Shown here in pieces: positions 9,641-17,744 of a stretch of 64,000 nt of DNA (its first letter is position 1; every line of letters starts with the position of its first letter). A model generated the notes under the pieces. That model was not told the DNA's origin. It made no database searches and worked only from the letters and a program-made list of their open reading frames with translations. Origin of the DNA: Aminobacter sp. HY435 (GTDB lineage Bacteria; Pseudomonadota; Alphaproteobacteria; Rhizobiales; Rhizobiaceae); contig NZ_JANKZL010000007.1 in NCBI RefSeq assembly GCF_027568395.1, positions 62,001 through 126,000 on the forward strand, written 5' to 3'. The position numbers and the translations under genes were made by a program.

Positions 9641-10576
9641 TTACCGGTTGACGATGCGAGCTTTGGCCCGCAGTTCGGCCAGGTACTTCTTGTTGAGTTC
9701 GTCCGCCTGGGCATTATCGCCCTTGCCGGCGCCTTCAGCCTGGAAGACCATCTGGGCGACCTTGTCGTCGGAGACTTCGCGGGCGCTGCAAACGCCGATG
9801 AACTCGACGCCACGCTCGGTTTCGCGAACCGGCGTTACGCCGCCGGCCTTGAGCTTCTTGATCTGGTCGGCCCATTCCGGCGGCAGCTGCGGTGCCAGAA
9901 CACGGCCGAGGTCGCGAACCGTCACGTCGAGCAGGCCCCTGGCGAATTCGCGGGTCTGTTCGCAACCGTTGAAACGTCCACGCATGGCATCCGCCTCGCG
10001 TTTGCGCTTGCCGATCGAGCCGCGCTCGGAGGCAGGCACGACGAAGATGACCTGCTGCAGCATGTACTCGGTGGCAGACGGCTTTGCGCCGCCCTGCTGC
10101 AACATGCGTCGAACCGCATCCTGCTCGCTCGTACCGCCAGATCCGCCGGTTTCGGCGCGGAAGCGAGAACCAAGCGCCTGATTCCAGCCGATCTGGGTGC
10201 GGATGTAGTCCTTGAAGTGGCTGGCGGTCACGCCGGCCTGCGACAGGATCTGGTCCATCTGCTCGGGCTTCAGCTTGTTCGAGCCGGCAAAGCGCGCATA
10301 GGCGTCGTCGACCTGTTTGTCGGAAACGCGGATGTTGAGCCGCTTCATTTCCGCCTGGCGCAGCGTTTGCTCGATCATCTCTTCCTTGGCGTCGCCCTTG
10401 CGCTTCTGCAGCTTGAGGAACGCCGCGCGGCGCTGGATGTCGTAGCTCGTGATCGGCACATCGTTGACGATGTACTTGATTTCGCTCGCCTGCGCAGGTG
10501 GCGCGTAGGACGTCACCGAAAATGACGTCGCTGCAACGAGCAGCGCGAAGCTAGCCGAGAAAAGGTACTTCCGCAT
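9641..10576 (-). CDS. surA: SurA-like periplasmic chaperone
   Basis: This is a 311-residue exported protein with the SurA N-terminal chaperone fold, which guides unfolded outer-membrane proteins such as LptD. A signal peptide (MRKYLFSASFALLVAATSFS) is followed by EIKYIVNDVPITSYDIQRRA, the typical SurA_N opening. It is shorter than E. coli SurA (about 430 residues), with room for at most one rotamase-like domain and no clear catalytic signature, so peptidyl-prolyl isomerase activity is uncertain. ATG 10576 is preferred; an in-frame TTG at 10594 adds six residues. Placement between lptD and pdxA supports the assignment. Confidence 0.85.
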   Translation of the reverse strand: MRKYLFSASFALLVAATSFSVTSYAPPAQASEIKYIVNDVPITSYDIQRRAAFLKLQKRKGDAKEEMIEQTLRQAEMKRLNIRVSDKQVDDAYARFAGSNKLKPEQMDQILSQAGVTASHFKDYIRTQIGWNQALGSRFRAETGGSGGTSEQDAVRRMLQQGGAKPSATEYMLQQVIFVVPASERGSIGKRKREADAMRGRFNGCEQTREFARGLLDVTVRDLGRVLAPQLPPEWADQIKKLKAGGVTPVRETERGVEFIGVCSAREVSDDKVAQMVFQAEGAGKGDNAQADELNKKYLAELRAKARIVNR

Positions 10577-10694
10577 CGAATAAGTCCCGTTCAAACCCCA
10601 AATCCAAGCGTGGCCCGGATAAACGTTGCCTCGTCCATGGCCGCGTTATGCGGCAAAACGATGTCAGGCGGCCCCCGACGCTGAGCTAGAGATG

Positions 10695-13085
10695 TCAGAA
10701 CGTACTGCTGGAGTTGCCGAAACCGCCAAGCGTGCGGAACGAGATGTTGAAGCCCACCTTGCGAGATACGTCGTCCCGGTTGTCAAGTTCGCGGGATTCC
10801 GAATAGGTCATCATGTAGGTGAAGCATTCGTCGTCATAGGCAAAGCCAACGCCGTTGTTGACCAGAATTTCGTTCTGGATGTCGTAGGTGCCGGAACCGA
10901 AGACGCGCCATTCGTCGTTGAAACGCGCAGTGGCACCGAGCGAAACCTCGTGGCGGTCGTAGCTGAAGCCGTAGAGAGGCTGCGCTTCGATATAGGCGTA
11001 GCGCGCCGACACCGCGATCGGGCGGGCGTCCAGGCCGACCTTCATCTCGGCGCGTCGAACGTCGAACGTCCGTTCATCGAAGCGACCGCTGACCGAGGCC
11101 GAGAAGCCATTCGGGCTGGCGATGCCGGCCAGGGCGACATAGTCGGACGTATCGGTTTCGAGACCCGAGTAGGCGCCCGCATTGACGAGGTCCGGTGCTG
11201 CGAACGAGTTGTCGCCGGCGAGATGATAGGACTGGCCGACCAGCGCGTTGGTGGTCCAGCCATTGCCGTAGCTGCCGGAATAGCGCAGGCCGAGGTTGGC
11301 GCGCGTGCCACCTTCCATCCGGTCGTAGCCGGAGAACTTATCGCGCTCGAACAGCGATGCCGCATCGAAGACGAAGCTTTGTGCATCCTCATTGGCAATG
11401 CCCAGCCCGCCGATATCACCTTCGCTCGGACGGGCAAAGACCTGAGCTACCGGTTCAAGCACATGGGTCGCGCTCGTCGACGAGAACAGAACCGGCCAGC
11501 GTAGCTCCAGCCCGAGCGTCGCCATGTAGCGGAACAGCGAAGAGCGAACGTCGTCCTGGACGCCGAGGTTGTTCGCCATGTTGTTGATCGCGTTGAGCGA
11601 TTCATTGTCGGCGTTGAGATAGCTGCCGTCGGCGCGGAACGCCATCAACGGCGTGACCAGCAGGCCGCCATCGGTGATCAGCGTACGCTTCCACTCGCCC
11701 TCGGCGGTCACGCGCCCGGACGAACCCGCAATACCGGGGACCCTGTAGGTGGATGAAGGAACAGCCAGGTTCGTCAGAGTCTCATCCAACTCGTCGCGCT
11801 GGATAACGCGCGTGTTGACGTTGAACGAAAGCTGCCCACCGGCCAGGGGCATGTCGGGAATGTAGGCGTAGTCGAGCGACGGCAGTACCCAAGGCTGCTT
11901 GTCGGCACGCGAATTCGGGTCGCTGTCGAGAGCCTCTTCCTGGACCTGGAAGCGCATGGCACGGAGGTCGAAGTAATTACGATCGTTGAGGCCCGTCAGG
12001 TAGACTTCGGAGCGATGCACCGAGTCCTGGAACCCCTCGATGTTGTAGGTCCGGGAGAAGTTCTTGTCCGACTGGACCATGACATCCCAGCCGAAAGCCC
12101 AGCGCGGATTAAGGTCGAAGCGCCCCTTGGTGCCGACCATGCCGCGCAGCTTGTTGGGGTCGCCTGCTGGTCCGCGGTCGACAGTGTTAAGGTCGAACTT
12201 GTCGGGGTTCTGCTGGTGAATGCCCGCTATCTTGAGGTTGTATTCGCCGTTGTTGAAGCGCTGGCGCCATTCGGCTTCGCCAAGGAAGCCCTGCTTGGTG
12301 AAGCCGGTGCCCTTGATCGTCAGGTCATAGGTTGGCGACAGCGCGAAATAGTAGGGAATCCCAACGCCGACGCCGAGTTCGCTCTTGTAGGTCACCGATG
12401 GCATCAGGAAGCCGCTCTTGCGCTTCACAGTCGGGTCGGCGATTTCGAAGGCTGGCAGGAAGGCGATCGGGAAACCGAAGAACTCGAAATTGGAGTTCTC
12501 GAATCGAATCGTCTTCTTCTCGCCGTTCCAGATGATCTTCTGCGCCTTGACGCGCCAGATCGGCGCCTTGTCAGGCTTCTGTTCGCACGGTTCGCAGGCG
12601 GTGTAGACGCCGTTGTTGAAGGTGGTCAGGATGCCGCCTTCGCGCTTGGCGCTCTCTGCGGCGAAATAGGTCTTGTCGACCGTCTCGAGACGCAGCGTGT
12701 TGACAAAACCGTCGGCGAAATCGTCGGTGATGTCGATTTCCTGCGAATTGATCTTGGTGCCGCTGGAATCGACGATCTCGACATTGCCGCTGGCCACCAA
12801 GCGCGAGGTCTTGCGATCATAGGTGACGCGCTGCGCAACGAGGCGATTGCCTGCGTAGTCGATCTGTACGCCTCCGACGGCGGTCACCGTGCTGGCGTCG
12901 TTGTCATAAACGAGGGTGTCGGCCTCAAGCAGCATCTGCGTGCCTTCCGGCACGTCAGGCGCGAGGTCGGCGATCGTCTGCGCGGCAGCCGGGGTACTCA
13001 GGGGAATCGCGAACGCAAAAAGGCATGCGAGCGCAGTCGCAGCAAAAAGGCGCGCCCTGTACTGGGCCGTCTTGCGGCTGGCCAT
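10695..13085 (-). CDS. lptD: LPS-assembly protein LptD
   Basis: LptD is the outer-membrane beta-barrel that inserts lipopolysaccharide into the outer leaflet together with LptE. The 796-residue precursor has a signal peptide (RLFAATALACLFAFAIPL), an N-terminal beta-jellyroll (OstA/LptA-like, about residues 45-160) and a long barrel with alternating aromatic beta-strands. Cysteines occur in ACEPCEQ and near the C-terminus (DDECFTYMM), in positions that could form the disulfides known for LptD. ATG 13085 is preceded by GAGGGG and lies 11 bases after lptG. LptD, LptF and LptG from one operon match a coordinated LPS transport bridge. Confidence 0.93.
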   Translation of the reverse strand: MASRKTAQYRARLFAATALACLFAFAIPLSTPAAAQTIADLAPDVPEGTQMLLEADTLVYDNDASTVTAVGGVQIDYAGNRLVAQRVTYDRKTSRLVASGNVEIVDSSGTKINSQEIDITDDFADGFVNTLRLETVDKTYFAAESAKREGGILTTFNNGVYTACEPCEQKPDKAPIWRVKAQKIIWNGEKKTIRFENSNFEFFGFPIAFLPAFEIADPTVKRKSGFLMPSVTYKSELGVGVGIPYYFALSPTYDLTIKGTGFTKQGFLGEAEWRQRFNNGEYNLKIAGIHQQNPDKFDLNTVDRGPAGDPNKLRGMVGTKGRFDLNPRWAFGWDVMVQSDKNFSRTYNIEGFQDSVHRSEVYLTGLNDRNYFDLRAMRFQVQEEALDSDPNSRADKQPWVLPSLDYAYIPDMPLAGGQLSFNVNTRVIQRDELDETLTNLAVPSSTYRVPGIAGSSGRVTAEGEWKRTLITDGGLLVTPLMAFRADGSYLNADNESLNAINNMANNLGVQDDVRSSLFRYMATLGLELRWPVLFSSTSATHVLEPVAQVFARPSEGDIGGLGIANEDAQSFVFDAASLFERDKFSGYDRMEGGTRANLGLRYSGSYGNGWTTNALVGQSYHLAGDNSFAAPDLVNAGAYSGLETDTSDYVALAGIASPNGFSASVSGRFDERTFDVRRAEMKVGLDARPIAVSARYAYIEAQPLYGFSYDRHEVSLGATARFNDEWRVFGSGTYDIQNEILVNNGVGFAYDDECFTYMMTYSESRELDNRDDVSRKVGFNISFRTLGGFGNSSSTF

Positions 13086-13096
13086 TACGCCCCTCA

Positions 13097-14182
13097 CTAA
13101 CCGTCCTCCCTGTAAAGCAGGAAAGTCACCCCGAAAAACATTGCTACGACAACTGGGAGCCACGCCGCAATATAAGTCGGCACGAATCCCGCATTACCAA
13201 ATGCCTTGACCAGAACCGAAACGACATAAAGCAGAAAGCCGGCCAGGACGCCACCCAGAATCATCGTTGCTGACTGGCCCATCCTCGCAAATCGCATCGA
13301 CACTGTTGCAGCAATGAGCGTCATTGCAACCAGTAGAAAGGGCAGGGCGACGAGCGAGTGAAACTGCATCGCGAACGCATTGGCCCTCAGACCGAACGAA
13401 CGCGCCACTTCGATCTTTGCCGGCAGTTCGAAGAAGGGGATCGTCTCGGGTCGCGCCAGCCGCTCCTGCACGAACGCGGGCTTCAGGTTCGTCGCCACCT
13501 GGTCCTTTGGCGAGGCCGTGAAGTTCTCGCCTCCCTTCATGCTGCGCACGTTGACCAGTTCCCAGTGGCCATCGCGCAGATAGGCGCGTTCGGCATCCTT
13601 GCGCTCGACCATGTTGCCGTCGCCATCGAAGATGAAGAACACGGCGTCGGACAGCTCAAGCCCCTGGTTCAGGACGGCGCGCGCACCGATGATGACCTCG
13701 GTTCCGTTGGCCTTCTGGCGCAGCCAGGGCGCCGAGAATGCCGAAACCGAGTTCGACTGGCGCGAGCGCAGTTCCGATTCGAGCGTTTCGGAATGCGAAA
13801 ATCCGTAAGCCGCGATGGGGTTGAGCACGCCGACGGTGATCATGCCGAACAGCAGCGCGCCGACGCAGAAGGGCATCAGGAACTGCCAGGCGGAGATGCC
13901 GGCGGCGCGTGCGATGACCAGTTCGTAGCGCCTGTTGAGCGAGATGAGCGTTGCCATGGCGCTGAACAGCGCCACGAAAGGCACTGTCTGCTGCATGATC
14001 ATCGGCACCCGTAGCGCCGAAACGGTCAATGCGATGCTGAATTTGAAACCCGGCAGGTCGCCGACATTGCTTGAGAATTCGGTGACGTCGATGATGAAGA
14101 TCAGCGCGTAGATACCAACGAAAAACCACGCCGTGATCGTCGCGTAGCGGAAGAAGAAATATCGGCCCAGTGTCCAGCCCAT
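13097..14182 (-). CDS. lptG: LPS export ABC transporter permease LptG
   Basis: LptG is one of two permeases of the LptB2FG inner-membrane ABC transporter that extracts LPS and drives it along the Lpt bridge. The 361-residue protein has three N-terminal and three C-terminal membrane helices flanking a periplasmic beta-jellyroll. The sequence MGWTLGRYFFFRYA at the start and RRYELVIARAAGIS in the coupling region are typical. The ATG at 14182 shares one base with the lptF stop (TGATG). The ATPase LptB is not in this window. Confidence 0.93.
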   Translation of the reverse strand: MGWTLGRYFFFRYATITAWFFVGIYALIFIIDVTEFSSNVGDLPGFKFSIALTVSALRVPMIMQQTVPFVALFSAMATLISLNRRYELVIARAAGISAWQFLMPFCVGALLFGMITVGVLNPIAAYGFSHSETLESELRSRQSNSVSAFSAPWLRQKANGTEVIIGARAVLNQGLELSDAVFFIFDGDGNMVERKDAERAYLRDGHWELVNVRSMKGGENFTASPKDQVATNLKPAFVQERLARPETIPFFELPAKIEVARSFGLRANAFAMQFHSLVALPFLLVAMTLIAATVSMRFARMGQSATMILGGVLAGFLLYVVSVLVKAFGNAGFVPTYIAAWLPVVVAMFFGVTFLLYREDG

Positions 14183-15381
14183 CACGCGGCTCCCCGTCCG
14201 GAGGGACCACCATTGACGCGCATACGCAAGGCGGTGAGCCAGTCGTTGAGGCGTACGAACTGGTTGGCCAGCCGGTCCGACCAAACGGTCGGCAGTTCCA
14301 TCGTGCGATGTGTCGCGATGAACCAGATGGCCAGCGCCGAGGTGAGTATCGGCACGAGGTAGACCAGGTAGCCGGCCCAGGCGATCGTCTCGGCCTTGCT
14401 GTCGACGAAGAAGCCGATCCAGCGGAAGAACAGGGCGATCGCTACCGTCGTTATGAGCGGATGGACTCGCGCCTCGCGGTGCGAACGGGCGTCTCCGGCG
14501 ACCGCGAGGGCGATCAGGGCGAACGCGATCGGGTACAGCCATTCGGTGAAGCGGCGGTCTAGCTCGGCCTTGAATTGCAGCGGATTTCGCTGGAACAGCT
14601 TGTCGTTCCCCGGTGGGTTCATCAGGTACGGGGTCGAGCGGTCCTTCGGACGCATGGTGACTTCGTTGGCCGCCGCGGTGAACTCGCTGAGGTCGAATGC
14701 ATAGGAATCGAAGCTGATGACCGAGACTTCGCCGCCGGGCGCCTTCCGGTGGATGACACCGTCGTTCATCACCAGCATCTGCTTGTCGTTGTGCTCGATG
14801 AACGAGCCATCCTTGGCGTAGTAGACCAGGTCGATGTTCGGCTCGCGCGAATCCGCAACGAAAATGCCGCCCAGCCCGCCATTGGGAAGCCGTTCGCCGA
14901 CCTGCACGAACAGACCTTCGTCGATCTTGCGGAATGTGCCTTCCTGGATGATCAGCGACAGAAGATCGGCACGCGATGTGGCGATCAGTTCGCGGTTGCG
15001 CTGGCGCGCCACCGGGTCGGCGACATTGTCGATGACGAACGAAAACAGGCTGGCGCCGATCGCCAGGATCATGATCGGCCGGATCACCGTCATGCGCGAG
15101 GCGCCGGCGGCATTTACGACCACCAGTTCGGAATCTGCGTTCATCGTGCTCAGCGTCTGCGCTACGGCGATGACCAGCGCGAAGGGCACGACAATCGGGA
15201 TGATCGTCGGCAGGATCAGCGCCGCGACCTCGAAGAAGGTCAGTGCCGACTGCCCGCTATCCGTGACCAGGTCGATTCGACCTAGCACCTGGGTCGTCCA
15301 GACGATGGCCAACGTCCAGGTCAGCGCCGCGATGAAAACCGCGAACGCACGACGCAAGATATAGCGTTCGACGACCTTCAT
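14182..15381 (-). CDS. lptF: LPS export ABC transporter permease LptF
   Basis: LptF is the partner permease of LptG. The 399-residue protein begins MKVVERYILRRAF, has paired membrane helices at each end and a periplasmic jellyroll, and carries the coupling-helix sequence DSELVVVNAAGASR. ATG 15381 is chosen because the longer frame to 15465 includes promoter-like DNA and non-family residues. It is the first gene of the six-gene lptF-to-rsmA operon and is divergent from pepA. Confidence 0.93.
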   Translation of the reverse strand: MKVVERYILRRAFAVFIAALTWTLAIVWTTQVLGRIDLVTDSGQSALTFFEVAALILPTIIPIVVPFALVIAVAQTLSTMNADSELVVVNAAGASRMTVIRPIMILAIGASLFSFVIDNVADPVARQRNRELIATSRADLLSLIIQEGTFRKIDEGLFVQVGERLPNGGLGGIFVADSREPNIDLVYYAKDGSFIEHNDKQMLVMNDGVIHRKAPGGEVSVISFDSYAFDLSEFTAAANEVTMRPKDRSTPYLMNPPGNDKLFQRNPLQFKAELDRRFTEWLYPIAFALIALAVAGDARSHREARVHPLITTVAIALFFRWIGFFVDSKAETIAWAGYLVYLVPILTSALAIWFIATHRTMELPTVWSDRLANQFVRLNDWLTALRMRVNGGPSGRGAA

Positions 15382-15448
15382 AGATGACCAGGATTCCGTG
15401 TTTCCGAGATGGCTGCCTTGCGAGATCCGCAGGGCCGGTGGGCTTCTA

Positions 15449-15475
15449 ATTATAGTCCAAGGCAAGCCGGCACAA
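15449..15475 (-). promoter_or_regulatory. Possible promoter for the lptF operon
   Basis: Reading the minus strand, a perfect TATAAT (15454-15449) lies 68 bases before the lptF ATG. A TTGTGC at 15475-15470 could be the -35 element, though the 15-base spacer is short. The 313-base gap between lptF and pepA (15382-15694) shows no gene, so both divergent promoters must be here. Confidence 0.35.
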
Positions 15476-15694
15476 CTGGCCCTTTCAAGCCGGGGTCATT
15501 CCAACACCATCTCCTTGCTGTCCGGACTCTCGGCGGCAATGGCTAAGAAAGGCCGAAGGGAGATGGTTAACCAAGGGTTTCTACGGAAATTTCACTTTTA
15601 CGCATAGCTGCCGTAATTGACGGGAGACTTGCCAAAACGGCCAAAACGACGAAATGTCGCGCACCATCTGAACGGGACCCGAAAGCAGGAAATC

Positions 15695-17188
15695 ATGACT
15701 TCCACACCGTCGATCAGTTTCGCCAAGCCAGGCACGCCGAAAAAAGGCAGCGTCATCGTGTTTTGCGCCGAAGATGGCGCATTGAGCGATGCGGCGCGGG
15801 CCAACGACCCTGGCAAGACGATGGATCGGGCGTTTCCCGTGGCGGATTTCACGGGCAAGTTCGGCAGCACGCTCGAAGTGCTCGCGCCTGAGGGCACCGG
15901 CATCGATCGCCTGGTTGCCGTCGGAGTCGGCAAGGTTTCGGCGCTTGACGACTATGCCTGGCTGAAGCTTGGCGGCGTCATTGCCTCCCAGTTGCGCAAG
16001 TCCGCCGAAGTGGCCGTCATACTCGATCTCGCCGGCGCGAGCGTTGATGGCGCGGCTGCGGCCGGCGTCGCTGCGGGCGTGCTTCTCAGGTCGTATGGCT
16101 TCGACAAGTACAAGACGAAGAAGGACAACGGCGACAAGGCCGACGACAAGAAGGCAGCCAAGGTCACGATCCATTGCGCCGATCCGGCGGCGGCGAAGAA
16201 GGCCTTTGCCGACGCCGAAGCCATCGTTGGCGGCGTCGTGCTTGCCCGCGACCTCGTCAACGAGCCGGCCAACGTGCTCGGCCCGGTAGAGTTCGCCGCG
16301 CAGGCCAAGGAACTTGAGAAGCTCGGTGTCAAGGTCGAGATTCTCACCGAAAAGGAAATGAAGAAGCTCGGCATGGGCGCGCTTCTTGGCGTTGCCCAAG
16401 GGTCGGTGCGTCCGCCCCGCCTGGCGGTGATGCAGTGGAATGGCGGCAAGGCCAAGGACAAGCCCATCGCCTTCGTCGGCAAGGGCGTCGTCTTCGATTC
16501 GGGCGGTGTCTCGATCAAGCCGGCGGCAGGCATGGAAGACATGAAAGGCGACATGGGCGGAGCCGCCGCCGTCACCGGCCTGGTGCATGTGCTCGCTGCG
16601 CGCAAGGCCAAGGCAAACGTGGTCGGCATCATCGGCCTGGTTGAAAACATGGTCGATGGCAACGCCCAGCGTCCCGGCGACATTGTCACCTCGATGTCGG
16701 GCCAGACCATCGAGGTCCTGAACACCGACGCCGAGGGTCGCCTCGTGCTGGCCGATGCGCTGTGGTACTGCAACCAGCGTTTCGAGCCGAAATTCATGAT
16801 CGACCTGGCGACGCTGACCGGCGCGGTCATGGTCGCGCTCGGTCAGACGCATGCCGGCCTGTTCTCCAACAATGACGAGCTTGCCGAACGCCTGACCGCA
16901 TCGGGCACGGCGACGCAGGAGAAGCTGTGGCGCATGCCGCTGGGTTCGGACTACGACAAGCTGATCGATTCCAAGAACGCCGACATGAAGAACATCGGCG
17001 GCCGCTATGGCGGTTCGATCACCGCCGCGCAGTTCCTGCAGCGCTTCGTCAAGGATACGCCCTGGGCGCATCTCGACATCGCCGGCACCGCGATGGGCTC
17101 GCCGACCAACGAGATCAACCAGTCCTGGGGTTCGGGCTACGGCGTGCGCTTGCTCGACAGGCTGGTGCGCGACCACTACGAAGGCTGA
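15695..17188 (+). CDS. pepA: Leucyl aminopeptidase PepA (M17 family)
   Basis: PepA is a di-metal cytosolic aminopeptidase that removes N-terminal residues from peptides; some homologues also bind DNA in recombination or gene control. The 497-residue protein carries metal and active-site residues in [15 protein letters not shown] (Lys263, Asp268, Lys275) and the M17 signature NTDAEGRL (Asp345, Glu347, Arg349). ATG 15695 has AGGA upstream; the in-frame extension from 15617 is rejected. holC follows after 86 bases, a pairing conserved across proteobacteria. Confidence 0.95.
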   Translation: MTSTPSISFAKPGTPKKGSVIVFCAEDGALSDAARANDPGKTMDRAFPVADFTGKFGSTLEVLAPEGTGIDRLVAVGVGKVSALDDYAWLKLGGVIASQLRKSAEVAVILDLAGASVDGAAAAGVAAGVLLRSYGFDKYKTKKDNGDKADDKKAAKVTIHCADPAAAKKAFADAEAIVGGVVLARDLVNEPANVLGPVEFAAQAKELEKLGVKVEILTEKEMKKLGMGALLGVAQGSVRPPRLAVMQWNGGKAKDKPIAFVGKGVVFDSGGVSIKPAAGMEDMKGDMGGAAAVTGLVHVLAARKAKANVVGIIGLVENMVDGNAQRPGDIVTSMSGQTIEVLNTDAEGRLVLADALWYCNQRFEPKFMIDLATLTGAVMVALGQTHAGLFSNNDELAERLTASGTATQEKLWRMPLGSDYDKLIDSKNADMKNIGGRYGGSITAAQFLQRFVKDTPWAHLDIAGTAMGSPTNEINQSWGSGYGVRLLDRLVRDHYEG

Positions 17189-17274
17189 TCGACCAATCCG
17201 CCGCGTCGAACCTTTCGGCGCGGCGGCATCTCGGCGCTTCACCGGCGCCACGAATTGGGGCATAGCATTGCCCG

Positions 17275-17724
17275 ATGGCCGAAGTTCTTTTCTACCATTT
17301 GACGGAATCGACCCTCGAAGACGCTCTGCCGGGCCTGCTCGAACGCTCCCTGCAGCGCGGCTGGAAGGCTGTCGTCCAGACCGGTTCAGAGGAACGGCGC
17401 GATGCGCTGGACGCGCATTTGTGGACGTTCCGTGACGAATCGTTTCTGGCGCATGGCTCCGACCGTGAGCCGCATGCGCCCGACCAACCGGTTGTGCTGA
17501 CGACCGGCGAGGGCAATCCAAACGCCGCCGAGATCCGTTTTCTCGTCGATGGCGCTTCGCCTCCTGACATCGGTCCCTACCAGCGCGCGGTGTTCCTGTT
17601 CGACGGTCATGATGCGGCTCAGTTGGAGGGCGCGCGCGAACATTGGAAAACGATGAAGGCTGCAGGCCACACCGTTACCTACTGGCAGCAGACGGCGGAC
17701 CGACGCTGGGAGCGCAAGGCCTGA
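17275..17724 (+). CDS. holC: DNA polymerase III chi subunit HolC
   Basis: HolC links the clamp-loader complex to single-strand-binding protein during replication. The 149-residue protein has the expected small Rossmann-like fold with AEVLFYHLTES at the N-terminus and LDAHLWTFRDESFLAHG, the family's most conserved stretch. The C-terminus TYWQQTADRRWERKA is also typical. It lies just downstream of pepA and is probably co-transcribed with it. Confidence 0.93.
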   Translation: MAEVLFYHLTESTLEDALPGLLERSLQRGWKAVVQTGSEERRDALDAHLWTFRDESFLAHGSDREPHAPDQPVVLTTGEGNPNAAEIRFLVDGASPPDIGPYQRAVFLFDGHDAAQLEGAREHWKTMKAAGHTVTYWQQTADRRWERKA

Positions 17725-17744
17725 CCGCGCCGCATGGCCTGTCG